This document shows, piece after piece, positions 43,448 through 50,977 of a DNA stretch of 64,000 bases; within the stretch, counting starts at the first letter, position 1; each line of letters opens with the position of its first letter. Position numbers and translations under genes: made by a program. Source of the stretch: Desulfosarcina widdelii (lineage in GTDB: Bacteria > Desulfobacterota > Desulfobacteria > Desulfobacterales > Desulfosarcinaceae). The stretch spans positions 6,014,001 to 6,078,000 of the forward strand of contig NZ_AP021875.1 of the NCBI RefSeq assembly GCF_009688965.1, written 5' to 3'. A model generated the notes under the pieces. The model saw only the letters and a list, made by a program, of their open reading frames with translations. It did no database searches and had not been told where the DNA came from.

Positions 43448-44794
43448 TTATCTCCTATCTTTGAGGTAAAAAACGGCACCACCGAGAACAATCCACACCA
43501 CGGCCACGGCCCAGGCAACCCGGCTGACCTGTACCAGCCACAGGGACAGGACGATGCCGGCGGTGATCCCCACGCCCGGAAGCCAGGGCGACAAGGGCAC
43601 CCGGAAGGGGCGTTCACGGTCCGGCCAGTGTTTCCGCAAACGAACCACCGTTGTGCAAACCATTAGAAAAACCAGCAAGAACATGATGTTGGTACTGGCG
43701 GCGATATCTTCAATGGGCAATGCCAGCGTCATGGCGACCATCAGAGAACCAACCGCGGCGATTGCCAGATGAGGTGTTTTCCTCGTCCGGTGGACGCGGG
43801 CCAGCGCAGACGGGAGGTCACCGGCTCGTCCCATGGCATAGGCGATGCGGCTGGATCCATAGATGGTGGCATTCAATGCGCTGGCCGTACTGGCCAGGCC
43901 CGCAATCAACAAAATGATTTTCCCCCGGGGTACGAATTGTCCGGCGGCCTCCATCAGGCCGAGTTCTTGCAGTCCACCCAGGTAGGCGGCTACCGTTTTT
44001 CCGTGGGGAGGCGTGACCGCTCCAAGCAGGACGACGGCGACCAGGATATAAAGAGACATGGCGACCAGGATGCTAAGAAAAATGGCACGGGGAATCGTGG
44101 ATCCCGGTTTTTTAACCTCTTCGCCGGATTGGACGATGATTTCATACCCCTCGAAGGCGACAAAGGTAATGCCCATGGCGCTCATCAAGCCACCGAGTCC
44201 CTGGGAAAAAAACGGCCTGAAAGCAGACAGACGGTCGTTGCTTTGGAACAGAACGCTCAATCCGAGTGCCACCACGATCAGCAAAATGGCTACTTTCAGT
44301 CCCGTGATCCACACTTCGAGTTTTCCGGTATGTTCGGATCCGCGGTAATTGATCCACAGCAGCAAGGCCAACACGCCCACCGACATCGCTGTGGCGAAAA
44401 AAGCTGGCGGCCGGTGGGCGGTGAGTTCGATTACAAGCTGTCGGGTAAATGATCCGAATGCGGCCGCATACAGCGAGCAGGCGATCAGCTGGGCGAAAGC
44501 GCTCATCCATCCGGCGAAGAATCCGAAAAACGGTCCAAGTCCCGGTTTGGCCCAGACATAGGCCCCTCCCGCTTCGGGCATCATGGTGGCCAGTTCGGCG
44601 TAGCAGGCGCCTACGATCAGGGCAATGACGCCGTTGAGCGCAAATGCCAGGATCAGGGCGGGACCGGCTTTCCCGGCGGCCATGCCCGTAAGCACAAAGA
44701 TGCCGGCACCGATCATCGCCCCGACACCCAGCGCTGTCACGCTGGGTGTACGCATGGTGCGGGCGAGATTTTTCGATTGTTTCGTGTCGGACAT
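43448..44794 (-). CDS. APC-family amino acid permease
   Basis: The 448-residue protein has 12 helices and the APC pattern near its start (ALGVGAMIGAGIFVLTGMAA, the G-I-F-x-G ligand loop), then GACYAELATMMPEAGGAYVW and FVAFEGYEIIVQSGEEVKKP. It probably takes up amino acids or polyamines by proton coupling. The subgroup lacks the C-terminal extension of cationic transporters. The gene is 112 bp upstream of the tandem universal stress gene and on the same strand. The 107 bp upstream (44795-44901) show no clear promoter. Confidence 0.93.
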   Translation of the reverse strand: MSDTKQSKNLARTMRTPSVTALGVGAMIGAGIFVLTGMAAGKAGPALILAFALNGVIALIVGACYAELATMMPEAGGAYVWAKPGLGPFFGFFAGWMSAFAQLIACSLYAAAFGSFTRQLVIELTAHRPPAFFATAMSVGVLALLLWINYRGSEHTGKLEVWITGLKVAILLIVVALGLSVLFQSNDRLSAFRPFFSQGLGGLMSAMGITFVAFEGYEIIVQSGEEVKKPGSTIPRAIFLSILVAMSLYILVAVVLLGAVTPPHGKTVAAYLGGLQELGLMEAAGQFVPRGKIILLIAGLASTASALNATIYGSSRIAYAMGRAGDLPSALARVHRTRKTPHLAIAAVGSLMVAMTLALPIEDIAASTNIMFLLVFLMVCTTVVRLRKHWPDRERPFRVPLSPWLPGVGITAGIVLSLWLVQVSRVAWAVAVVWIVLGGAVFYLKDRR

Positions 44795-44901
44795 GGTTAT
44801 CCATCGATTGGGTCAGGCGGCCGGTACGGCCAATACCTTTTCGGGTGAAGATTTCTTCCTCTGCCCAGCAGCAGTAGACCGTAAGATCACCGGTAGAAGA
44901 A

Positions 44902-45165
44902 TCACTGAACAATCAGCCGGTTGTTAACGATGGCGGCGCCGCCTTCGCAGGCGTTTTCGGTGGCGGCCTTGAATTCTCGCAGCGAATCTACCGTTCCGGT
45001 CAAGGTTGCCTTGCCTTCCTCGACACGGACCTGGATATCTTCACCGTTAACGAACGGACTCCAGAAAAATTCGTTTTGAATATCTTCTTCGATCCGGTGT
45101 TCAACGCGTTTGACTTGGCATTCATTTTTAAATTCAACGGGAGCAAAGTAAATGGGGGGAACGCA
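44902..45165 (-). pseudogene. Truncated BON-domain remnant
   Basis: An 87-codon frame without a plausible start carries the end of a BON protein: CQVKRVEHRIEEDIQNEFFW, GEDIQVRVEEGKATLTGTVD, AACEGGAA-like end (NACEGGAAIVNNRLIVQ). It resembles the last repeat of the six-BON protein at 31566 (ELFWSPY, NAFEGGAQTV). A TAG stop stands just upstream, so the N-terminal repeats and signal peptide are gone. The 269 bp to its right hold only the desulforedoxin promoter. Confidence 0.7.
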
Positions 45166-45339
45166 CTATTTTCGCATATGTGCGAACCCATGGAAACCGG
45201 ATGGCCGCCGATGTCGACCAATGTCGAAAGGGTCGGAATCGGTTCCATCGACGCAAACCTGGCGCTACCCTGTTGGACCAGAGCAATCGATCCATATTTA
45301 TGGATATACTGACGGGAAAGTTTGTAAATAGAGGATGTC

Positions 45340-45372
45340 CCCCATTGTCGTTTGGTCTACAGCGGGTAGAAT
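45340..45372 (+). promoter_or_regulatory. CCCCAT-N20-GTAGAAT promoter-like motif
   Basis: CCCCAT at 45340-45345, exactly 20 bp, then GTAGAAT at 45366-45372; 62 bp before the desulforedoxin ATG. Confidence 0.6.
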
Positions 45373-45434
45373 GCTTTTAGTCTCAAGTTTTTTAAACGGG
45401 GCATCGGCCCTCAACCCAAAAAAAGGAGGATTTC

Positions 45435-45605
45435 ATGGGAGCGGTAAAAGATGAGATTTACAAATGCGAAACCTGCGGGAATGTCGTCCTTGTATTAGAG
45501 GGCGGCGACGGTGACCTGGTGTGCTGCGGAGAGAACATGCACCTGTTGACGTCGGATGAAGCCAAAGCATTTTCCGACCGTATGGGCAAACCCGGTTCGC
45601 CGTAA
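45435..45605 (+). CDS. Desulforedoxin-like iron protein
   Basis: The 56-residue protein (MGAVKDEIYKCETCGNVVLV) holds the four Cys of the desulforedoxin Fe(Cys)4 centre: CETC near the start and adjacent CC in LVCCGENMHLL. It is the domain found alone as desulforedoxin and at the N-terminus of desulfoferrodoxin. The superoxide-reducing neelaredoxin domain is not attached. It likely shuttles electrons in oxygen defence. AAAAGGAGG precedes the ATG at 45435. A CCCCAT motif lies upstream and a strong terminator downstream, so it is a single-gene unit. Confidence 0.92.
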   Translation: MGAVKDEIYKCETCGNVVLVLEGGDGDLVCCGENMHLLTSDEAKAFSDRMGKPGSP

Positions 45606-45635
45606 TTGAACACCTTATGGTTGATGGATATGGAT

Positions 45636-45681
45636 ACAGGTGCCGGCCCGTAAATCATTCGCCGGCACCTGTTTCTTTTTT
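45636..45681 (+). terminator. Rho-independent terminator after desulforedoxin
   Basis: A 12-bp perfect stem (ACAGGTGCCGGC at 45636-45647 with its complement at 45661-45672) is followed by TTTCTTTTTT. It ends the desulforedoxin transcript. Confidence 0.85.
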
Positions 45682-45766
45682 AATCTGTCCATAACGCCGG
45701 GCATCCTGGCCGGGGGTTGGTCCAAAGATCCGGCTTGGCTATTCTCAATCAAAAAAGGAGGCTGAT

Positions 45767-46144
45767 ATGGCGATCGGTTTTGACGAGATACAGCTTGAAA
45801 AAACGGAGAAGGGCGCCATTGTCACGCTCACCATCAAAAAAAAGCTGGATAAGGAAGATTACGAGACCTTCGTTCCCATGATCGAGCGTCAGATCGAAGC
45901 CGGCGCACCTATCCGTTTGCTTGTTGAACTGAAGGACTTTGAAGGTTGGACGGCGGGCGCCCTGTGGGAAGATACCAAGTTCGCCGCCAGACATTTCAAA
46001 GACATCGAACGGATGGCGGTAATCGGCGAGTCCCGGTGGGAAAAGGGCGGCACCTTTTTTTTCAAACCGTTCACCGCTGCCAAAGTCCGCTATTTCGACA
46101 ACCGGGAAATGGAGCGCGCCCGCCAGTGGATTCTCGAAGATTGA
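45767..46144 (+). CDS. SpoIIAA-like (STAS/SEC14-type) protein
   Basis: The 125-residue protein resembles the SpoIIAA-like family of STAS folds. It starts GFDEIQLEKTEKGAIVTLTI and ends with FFFKPFTAAKVRYFDNREME and a helix. The usual Ser/Thr phospho-site of anti-sigma antagonists is not evident. Relatives bind lipids or serve as stress adaptors. AAAGGAGG precedes the ATG at 45767. It lies between the desulforedoxin gene and the SufCB pair, which is encoded on the other strand. Confidence 0.85.
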   Translation: MAIGFDEIQLEKTEKGAIVTLTIKKKLDKEDYETFVPMIERQIEAGAPIRLLVELKDFEGWTAGALWEDTKFAARHFKDIERMAVIGESRWEKGGTFFFKPFTAAKVRYFDNREMERARQWILED

Positions 46145-46168
46145 TCCGGATTGACGCTTACACCCGCT

Positions 46169-46223
46169 GAACCCATGCCGGGGAAACCGTTTGGAAACCC
46201 TCGACCATAAACGGCACGGGTTC
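46169..46223. terminator. Inverted repeat between convergent genes
   Basis: GAACCCATGCCG at 46169-46180 pairs with CGGCACGGGTTC at 46212-46223 with one mismatch. It lies between the SpoIIAA-like gene and sufB, which converge. No T-run follows, so it may be a bidirectional hairpin stop or only an mRNA end structure. Confidence 0.4.
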
Positions 46224-46305
46224 CAGCTGGTTTTCATTTTTACGGCTCTTTGAAACACGTTGGAATTGCCGGTAGGCTCATCCCTGTGGTCCTGCCCGCT
46301 GCCCG

Positions 46306-47226
46306 TCAGGCCAAAAAACCCTGGATGATCCGATTTACGGCCTCGTCATAGGTGAGACCCAGGCTCATCAGTTTCGTGAGTTGGTCGTTTGCAATTTTTC
46401 CGATGGAAGCTTCATGGGTCAGTTCGGCATCCGGGTGTAAGGCACGCAGGGCCGGAACGGTCTGGTTGTTGCCGTTGCCCATGAGGATGGCGTCGCATTC
46501 GATGTGTCCGTAACACTTGGCGTGGGCCGTAAGGTTGACGTAGAAATCCTGCTTGGAATCGTCTTTGAGAACCGAACGGGAGATGATGTTCGACCGACTG
46601 TCCGTTTCCAGCAGTTCGATCTCGTTGGTGGAGGTCGCACTCTGCTCGCCGTCGGTCATCACGCGCTCGGTCATCAACAGAACACTGCGGCTGGCGATTC
46701 TGGCCCGGTTAAAGCGCTTGGCCTCGTCGGCGCCGCCCATTTGAGTCAATTCCATTTCGGCTTGCGCATCTTCTTCCATCACCACTTTGGTGGTCGGATT
46801 CAATGTGCGTTTGCCGCTGCCTTCACCGATGGCAAGGTGTTTTTCCACATATCTGATTTTAGCCCCGGCTTTGATCCGAAATTCGTGAACGCCCGAATGC
46901 CCTTCCGATTCGGGACCGCCGCAGTGAATCCCGCAGCCGGCAACAATCGTCACATCCGAATTCTCGCCGATAACAAAGGTGTTGTAGACGACATCGTGCA
47001 GGCCCGATTGGGACAGAATAACCGGAATATGGACGGATTCGCCGACGGTTCCCGGCTTTACGTCGATAATGATGCCATCTCTTTTGGCATTGGTCTCGAT
47101 ATTGATGTTCGCCGAAACCTCCCGCCCCAACAGCTCACCGTTCTTGCGGATATTATAGGCCCCTTTGGGGATGGTTTCGAGGTCGGCCACTTCCGCCAAG
47201 ATTTTTTTATCGATAGCATCGAGCAT
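46306..47226 (-). CDS. sufB: SufB-type Fe-S cluster scaffold protein
   Basis: The 306-residue protein is a compact SufB/SufD homologue. It carries NITSPV-like strands and the SufB core: VAGCGIHCGG, RNIISRSV-type segment (SRSNIISRSVLKDDSK), AHAKCYGHIECDAILMG and HEASIGKI with the Cys, Glu and His used for cluster assembly. It is much shorter than the roughly 450-500 residues of classical SufB and fits the two-gene SufC-SufB minimal system of anaerobes and archaea. AAGGAG lies inside the end of sufC and the ATG at 47226 overlaps that gene by 20 bp, so the two are translationally linked. No SufS, SufU or SufD gene is nearby. Confidence 0.92.
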   Translation of the reverse strand: MLDAIDKKILAEVADLETIPKGAYNIRKNGELLGREVSANINIETNAKRDGIIIDVKPGTVGESVHIPVILSQSGLHDVVYNTFVIGENSDVTIVAGCGIHCGGPESEGHSGVHEFRIKAGAKIRYVEKHLAIGEGSGKRTLNPTTKVVMEEDAQAEMELTQMGGADEAKRFNRARIASRSVLLMTERVMTDGEQSATSTNEIELLETDSRSNIISRSVLKDDSKQDFYVNLTAHAKCYGHIECDAILMGNGNNQTVPALRALHPDAELTHEASIGKIANDQLTKLMSLGLTYDEAVNRIIQGFLA

Positions 47227-47980
47227 CGTTTTCTCCTTCGCATGTGTCGCTGAATGAACAGACGCTTAAATCCTCCAGCATCGGCATGGCGCCGTCAAGA
47301 TCGCCGACATAGGCAATCCTTCCATCTTTGACCAGCAGAAGCGTTTCGGCCGCTTCGAGAAAGGCCCTGTTATGGCTGACGACAATGGTGGTGGTCCGGT
47401 GTTCCTTTTGCTCCCGTTTCAGCAGCTCCACCATGGGGCCGATGGTCCACAGATCGATGCCGGTGTCCGGCTCGTCATAAATCGCCACCTGCGGCTGAGA
47501 AGCAATCACCGTTGCCAGTTCCATCTTTTTGATCTCGCCGCCGGACAGTTTGCTGTCCACCGGTTTGTCCAAAAAATTCATGGCGCACACGCCGACCCGC
47601 GCAATGATATCCACCAGCTTGTTCTCGTCATCGGTGTCCGCTGCGATGGAGAGCAGATCCCGGAACGACATGCCTTTAAACCGTGCCGGGTGCTGAAACC
47701 CATACACGATTCCAGCCGCAGCCCGCTCATGGATGGGCAGGGTGGTGATATCCTTCCCATTGAAAAAAATCCGTCCCTGAGTCGCTGGATGGATGCCCAT
47801 AATGAGCTTGGCAATAGTGGTTTTTCCCGACCCGTTGGGTCCGGTAATAGCGTAAAATTGGCCCGATTCGAACGTAAACGTGAGATTGTCGATAATTGTC
47901 CGCTGGGGTGTATCTTCCGGGCTTTTTTCCGTCGTTGGAACCTTGAACAGAAGGTTGCGAAGTTCAAGCATGATATTCAT
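47207..47980 (-). CDS. sufC: SufC-type ATPase of Fe-S cluster assembly
   Basis: The 257-residue ABC ATPase matches SufC: Walker A GPNGSGKTT, KDITTLPIHERAAAGIVYGF, signature LSGGEIKKMELATV and Walker B VAIYDEPDTGIDLW. The DEPDTGID form is typical of SufC and its minimal-system homologues. With SufB it should build and deliver Fe-S clusters. AGGAGAG precedes the ATG at 47980 closely; ATG 47971 is an alternative start. A small membrane protein gene ends 7 bp upstream of it. Confidence 0.94.
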   Translation of the reverse strand: MNIMLELRNLLFKVPTTEKSPEDTPQRTIIDNLTFTFESGQFYAITGPNGSGKTTIAKLIMGIHPATQGRIFFNGKDITTLPIHERAAAGIVYGFQHPARFKGMSFRDLLSIAADTDDENKLVDIIARVGVCAMNFLDKPVDSKLSGGEIKKMELATVIASQPQVAIYDEPDTGIDLWTIGPMVELLKREQKEHRTTTIVVSHNRAFLEAAETLLLVKDGRIAYVGDLDGAMPMLEDLSVCSFSDTCEGENDARCYR

Positions 47981-47986
47981 TCTCTC

Positions 47987-48118
47987 CTATAGGTGCAGCA
48001 GGCCGATGATGCCCGCGAGAATCAGATAAATGGCGACGATGTAGTTCAACAGCCTTGGAACGATCAGAATGAGCAATCCGGCCAGGATCGAAACAACCGG
48101 CAGTATTGAAAAAGGCAT
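47987..48118 (-). CDS. DUF3096-family small membrane protein
   Basis: The 43-residue protein MPFSILPVVSILAGLLILIV, continuing through PRLLNYIVAIYLILAGIIGL, is two short helices joined by PRLLNY, as in the DUF3096 family. Such proteins are often near osmotic or envelope stress genes. GGGAGG precedes the ATG at 48118. It begins the minus-strand run that continues to sufC, with 6 bp between. Confidence 0.85.
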   Translation of the reverse strand: MPFSILPVVSILAGLLILIVPRLLNYIVAIYLILAGIIGLLHL

Positions 48119-48234
48119 GTAAGCATCCTCCCTTCTCATCAGGATTGGTATGTGAAAGGGGGCCTGGTATTGAAGTGCCGACGACCACGGAGATGGCCTT
48201 CTCCAACCCAGTAATTCGACGATAGACGGTATTG

Positions 48235-48468
48235 TCAAACGCCCCGCTGGGCCTCGAAGCACTTCCTTTCCACATACCCGGATGTTTTTGAATCGAAAAC
48301 CGCCTCGTGCTCATGGATCCATCGAGGCGGCCCCTCCCAGGCACCACAGGCAATCACCACGGGATCGCCCAGGTTGAACGGCTCACCGCAGGCTCTGCAG
48401 GTTTTGTGCTGCATCAATTTTTCACGGTCCATGATGCCTTTTCCGGGGCTTTGTTTTCTGAATTCCAT
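48235..48468 (-). CDS. Small CxxC protein
   Basis: The 77-residue protein starts MEFRKQSPGKGIMDREKLMQ and has CRACGEPFNLGDPVVIACGA with His residues in WIHEHEAVF, then CFEAQRG. This resembles a small zinc-binding protein. AAGGAGAGG precedes the ATG at 48468, which I prefer to a start at 48489. Its upstream region has a CCCCAT motif and shares a 46-bp conserved block with the gene at 50817. Family unknown. Confidence 0.72.
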   Translation of the reverse strand: MEFRKQSPGKGIMDREKLMQHKTCRACGEPFNLGDPVVIACGAWEGPPRWIHEHEAVFDSKTSGYVERKCFEAQRGV

Positions 48469-48550
48469 GATTGCCTCTCCTTCGACCATACGGTCATTTT
48501 CGTTTGTTTGGGTTTTGCTTGTGCCGCCGCTTGCCGTTCTGCTGAATCTT

Positions 48551-48584
48551 ATCCTATCGCATGGCCGCCCGGGCAGGTATGGGG
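48551..48584 (-). promoter_or_regulatory. CCCCAT-N20-GATAGGAT promoter-like motif, minus strand
   Basis: Minus-strand CCCCAT at 48584-48579, exactly 20 bp, GATAGGAT at 48558-48551; 83 bp before the ATG at 48468. A further 40 bp upstream (to 48624) match the region upstream of 50817. Confidence 0.65.
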
Positions 48585-48837
48585 TGCATCGCTTAGTTCT
48601 GTTTCAGGAGGGATGGATTTACATTTGACGGGCGAACGCGTTTTCATCAAAAGTCTGTAGGGTTGGCTCATTGATCGTTCGATGGTCTATTTTTACCATC
48701 TCATTGAGCTGTTTAGCCGCCGTCGATACCCGCGGCATCTTTACCGGCCGGATATTGTCCCGGTCACGATTCGAATAAGCGGTACTGAAACCGCGCTTTG
48801 TGAATGGGCAACAAGGCCTCGACAAATGCATGCTAAA

Positions 48838-48871
48838 CCCCATTTGCAGCCATCGGTCGTCTCGATAGTAT
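48838..48871 (+). promoter_or_regulatory. CCCCAT-N20-GATAGTAT promoter-like motif
   Basis: CCCCAT at 48838-48843, exactly 20 bp, GATAGTAT at 48864-48871; 70 bp before the PRC-barrel ATG. The 472-bp gap 48469-48940 holds this motif and the divergent one at 48551; I see no gene in it. Confidence 0.65.
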
Positions 48872-48940
48872 CGAGGTGTTGCATTCGTTATGTGTCGGTT
48901 AAACCCGTAAGATTTTGGTTACCCGGAAAGGAGGAAAAAA

Positions 48941-49684
48941 ATGCTGCGCAGTTTGAAAGACATCCGAGGATACATATTGAGCGCCCTGGACGGTGAGATC
49001 GGGTGCTGTAAAGATTTTTTGTTCGAAGACCGCGCTTGGGTTGTCCGCTATATTGTGGCCGATACCCTTAAATGGCTCCCCGGCCGTAAGGTGCTGATTT
49101 CTCCCATGGTGGTTGGCGATGCGTCTGCTTCGACACGACAAATAAAAGTAGGATTGACCAAAGAACAGATCAAAGCGTCTCCCCCGCTGGACAGTGCCGC
49201 GCCTGTGTCTCGCCAATACGAAATCGCCTACAGCAGACATTACGCCATGCCTCATTACTGGGGCGGGTCGGCGAAGTGGGGTTCACACGCTTATCCGCAC
49301 CTTTTGGCCAAAGAGGCGGCGGCGACGCACCTTCCCACGGAAACCGATGCCGATTGCAACCTGCGGTCGGCCCGCGAAGTATCCGGATACCGAATCCAGG
49401 CCAAGGATACCAAAATCGGCCATTTGGACGATTTGATCATGGATTACCTGTCCTGGACCATCCGTTACCTGGTCATCGATACCAGCAACTGGCTGCCGGC
49501 TGCAAAGAAAGTTCTGGTTGCGTGGGATTGGACCGGCCTGGTGGACTATAAACGAAGTCGAATTATGGTGAATCTGGACAGCAACCAGATCAAGGAGAGC
49601 CCCGAATACGATCCCCGCAAACCGGTCAATCGGGAACTGGAGACGGTTTTATACGATTATTATGGAAGACCTTATTACTGGTAG
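48941..49684 (+). CDS. PRC-barrel domain protein with two repeats
   Basis: The 247-residue protein has two PRC-barrel domains: about 1-70 (MLRSLKDIRGYILSALDGEI, WVVRYIVADTLKWLPGRKVL) and about 145-220 (VSGYRIQAKDTKIGHLDDLI, WTIRYLVIDTSNWLPAAKKV). Tyr-rich linkers and tail (YYGRPYYW) follow. PRC-barrels are small beta barrels used in RNA processing, photosynthesis and, in bacteria, stress-linked proteins. AAAGGAGG precedes the ATG at 48941. A CCCCAT motif lies upstream, and the gene is monocistronic. Confidence 0.9.
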   Translation: MLRSLKDIRGYILSALDGEIGCCKDFLFEDRAWVVRYIVADTLKWLPGRKVLISPMVVGDASASTRQIKVGLTKEQIKASPPLDSAAPVSRQYEIAYSRHYAMPHYWGGSAKWGSHAYPHLLAKEAAATHLPTETDADCNLRSAREVSGYRIQAKDTKIGHLDDLIMDYLSWTIRYLVIDTSNWLPAAKKVLVAWDWTGLVDYKRSRIMVNLDSNQIKESPEYDPRKPVNRELETVLYDYYGRPYYW

Positions 49685-49738
49685 CCCCGGCGGCTGCAGG
49701 CCGCCGCGTTTGCAAACGCCAAACGGATCGATCGACGA

Positions 49739-50167
49739 TCAGGTTTTCAGCACCGCGACAAGGTCGATACTCGCACCGGTCAGCAACTGGGACACCGGAC
49801 ACCCCTTTTTGGCCATTTCAGCCTGTTTTTGAAACTCCGCTTCATCAATACCGGGTACCTCGGCTTCGCTTTGCAACAGGATATGGGTGATTTTAAACCC
49901 TTCTTCTACCTGATCGAGGGTAACCGATGCTTGGGTCTGGATCTCTGCGGGGGGATAGCCGGCCTTCTCGAGCAGCATCGAGAAGGCCATGGAAAAGCAC
50001 CCGGCGTGTGCCGCGGCAATCAACTCTTCCGGGTTGGTGCCTTTGGCACCCTCGAAACGGGTAGCGAATGAGTAGGGCCCTTCAAAGGCGCCGCTTTCTA
50101 TTTTGATCGTGCCACTTCCTTTTTTCAATGTTCCTTTCCATCTGGCACTCGCGTTTCGTTTTTTCAT
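49739..50167 (-). CDS. osmC: OsmC-family peroxiredoxin
   Basis: The 142-residue protein matches OsmC: FATRFEGAKGTNPEELIAAA, HAGCFSMAFSMLLEKAGYPP with the peroxidatic Cys, and AKKGCPVSQLLTGASIDLVA with the resolving Cys. It should reduce organic hydroperoxides. AAAGGAGG lies before the ATG at 50167. It is the last gene of a small minus-strand unit that begins with the genes at 50817 and 50514, so the CCCCAT motif at 50874 may serve it too. Confidence 0.93.
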   Translation of the reverse strand: MKKRNASARWKGTLKKGSGTIKIESGAFEGPYSFATRFEGAKGTNPEELIAAAHAGCFSMAFSMLLEKAGYPPAEIQTQASVTLDQVEEGFKITHILLQSEAEVPGIDEAEFQKQAEMAKKGCPVSQLLTGASIDLVAVLKT

Positions 50168-50223
50168 TGCAGTCCTCCTTTGATACGGTTTTGGGTCAAT
50201 CGTGTTTGTTCTTGTCTTTTCAT

Positions 50224-50514
50224 TTACCGAAACCTGGACTGAGCGGAACGCAAGGCCTCACCGAGCGAATCGGCCGCGCGCTCGAGCCCTTCCTTCAAAT
50301 CGTTCCATGCCTCCGAACCCCCTTTTCGCATCTTTTCCAGTTTTTCTTCAGCCGCATTGCGCTGGTTCTTCAATGTTTCGAGCTGATCCTGGTAGCTTAC
50401 CCGCGCATCGGCCTCCTTTTGTTTGGCCTGGGCTTCCAGTTTGGCGATGTCGGCGTTCCACTCATCCAGTTTGGCTTTCATCTTTTCCACGTATGCATCT
50501 CTGGTGTCACTCAT
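50224..50514 (-). CDS. sll1863-type coiled-coil stress protein, copy 4
   Basis: The 96-residue protein is one long heptad helix (KMKAKLDEWNADIAKLEAQA, then SYQDQLETLKNQRNAAEEKL) ending EAWNDLKEGLERAADSLGEA. Its W/LK pattern is nearest to copy 2 at 24713. It matches the sll1863 family of cytosolic stress proteins in length and layout. GAAAGGA precedes the ATG at 50514. A hairpin separates it from the upstream gene, and osmC follows after 56 bp. Confidence 0.88.
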   Translation of the reverse strand: MSDTRDAYVEKMKAKLDEWNADIAKLEAQAKQKEADARVSYQDQLETLKNQRNAAEEKLEKMRKGGSEAWNDLKEGLERAADSLGEALRSAQSRFR

Positions 50515-50577
50515 GATCGTTTCCTTTCCGGTCTATCCTTGCCGTCGAACAAGCCGGCAAACGGTTCATCAAACGAA

Positions 50578-50614
50578 AACGGCGCTGGCCGAATCGATCC
50601 GCGGCAGCGCCGTT
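50578..50614 (-). terminator. Hairpin between the 50817 gene and the coiled-coil gene
   Basis: A 10-bp stem (AACGGCGCTG and CAGCGCCGTT) is followed in the minus direction by TTTTCGTTT. It may be a partial terminator or attenuator inside the unit. Confidence 0.6.
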
Positions 50615-50640
50615 TACAGATTTACGAAATCTGAATAAGA

Positions 50641-50817
50641 CTACCGGTCCAGTTCTCGTTGTCTCTTCTCTCTGGCCGGCCTTTCCTTGCTCAAGCAGCC
50701 GGAGCCTTCCTCTCGATTCTTGTCGTAGGTGTAGGCCCGTCCACTCCTGACGGAAAGCTTGTCCATGGTTTTCTGACGTTCGCGCTTGCCTTCGATGATG
50801 CGGTCTTTTTCGGTCAT
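50641..50817 (-). CDS. Small highly charged protein
   Basis: The 58-residue protein MTEKDRIIEGKRERQKTMDK, ending ERPAREKRQRELDR, is rich in Lys, Arg and Glu with no hydrophobic core. AGGAGGTG lies before the ATG at 50817 at good spacing. It is too short for many gene finders, but a perfect ribosome site and a CCCCAT motif upstream support it. No family is known; the composition is like disordered stress proteins. Confidence 0.75.
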   Translation of the reverse strand: MTEKDRIIEGKRERQKTMDKLSVRSGRAYTYDKNREEGSGCLSKERPAREKRQRELDR

Positions 50818-50873
50818 TTGATTTCACCTCCTCGCATTAGTTGCCAGCGGTCATTTGCCGACGCGCCGGGTTA

Positions 50874-50907
50874 AATTTATCGTAACGCATACCATACGGG
50901 AATGGGG
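50874..50907 (-). promoter_or_regulatory. CCCCAT-N20-GATAAATT promoter-like motif, minus strand
   Basis: Minus-strand CCCCAT at 50907-50902, exactly 20 bp, GATAAATT at 50881-50874; 57 bp before the ATG at 50817. It shares 38 of 46 upstream bases with the motif at 48579. Confidence 0.65.
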
Positions 50908-50977
50908 TACATCGCGTAGTTGTGCTTCAGGAGGTGTGGATTTGCCTCGATATCATCTGCTTACCATGAGGAAAAGG

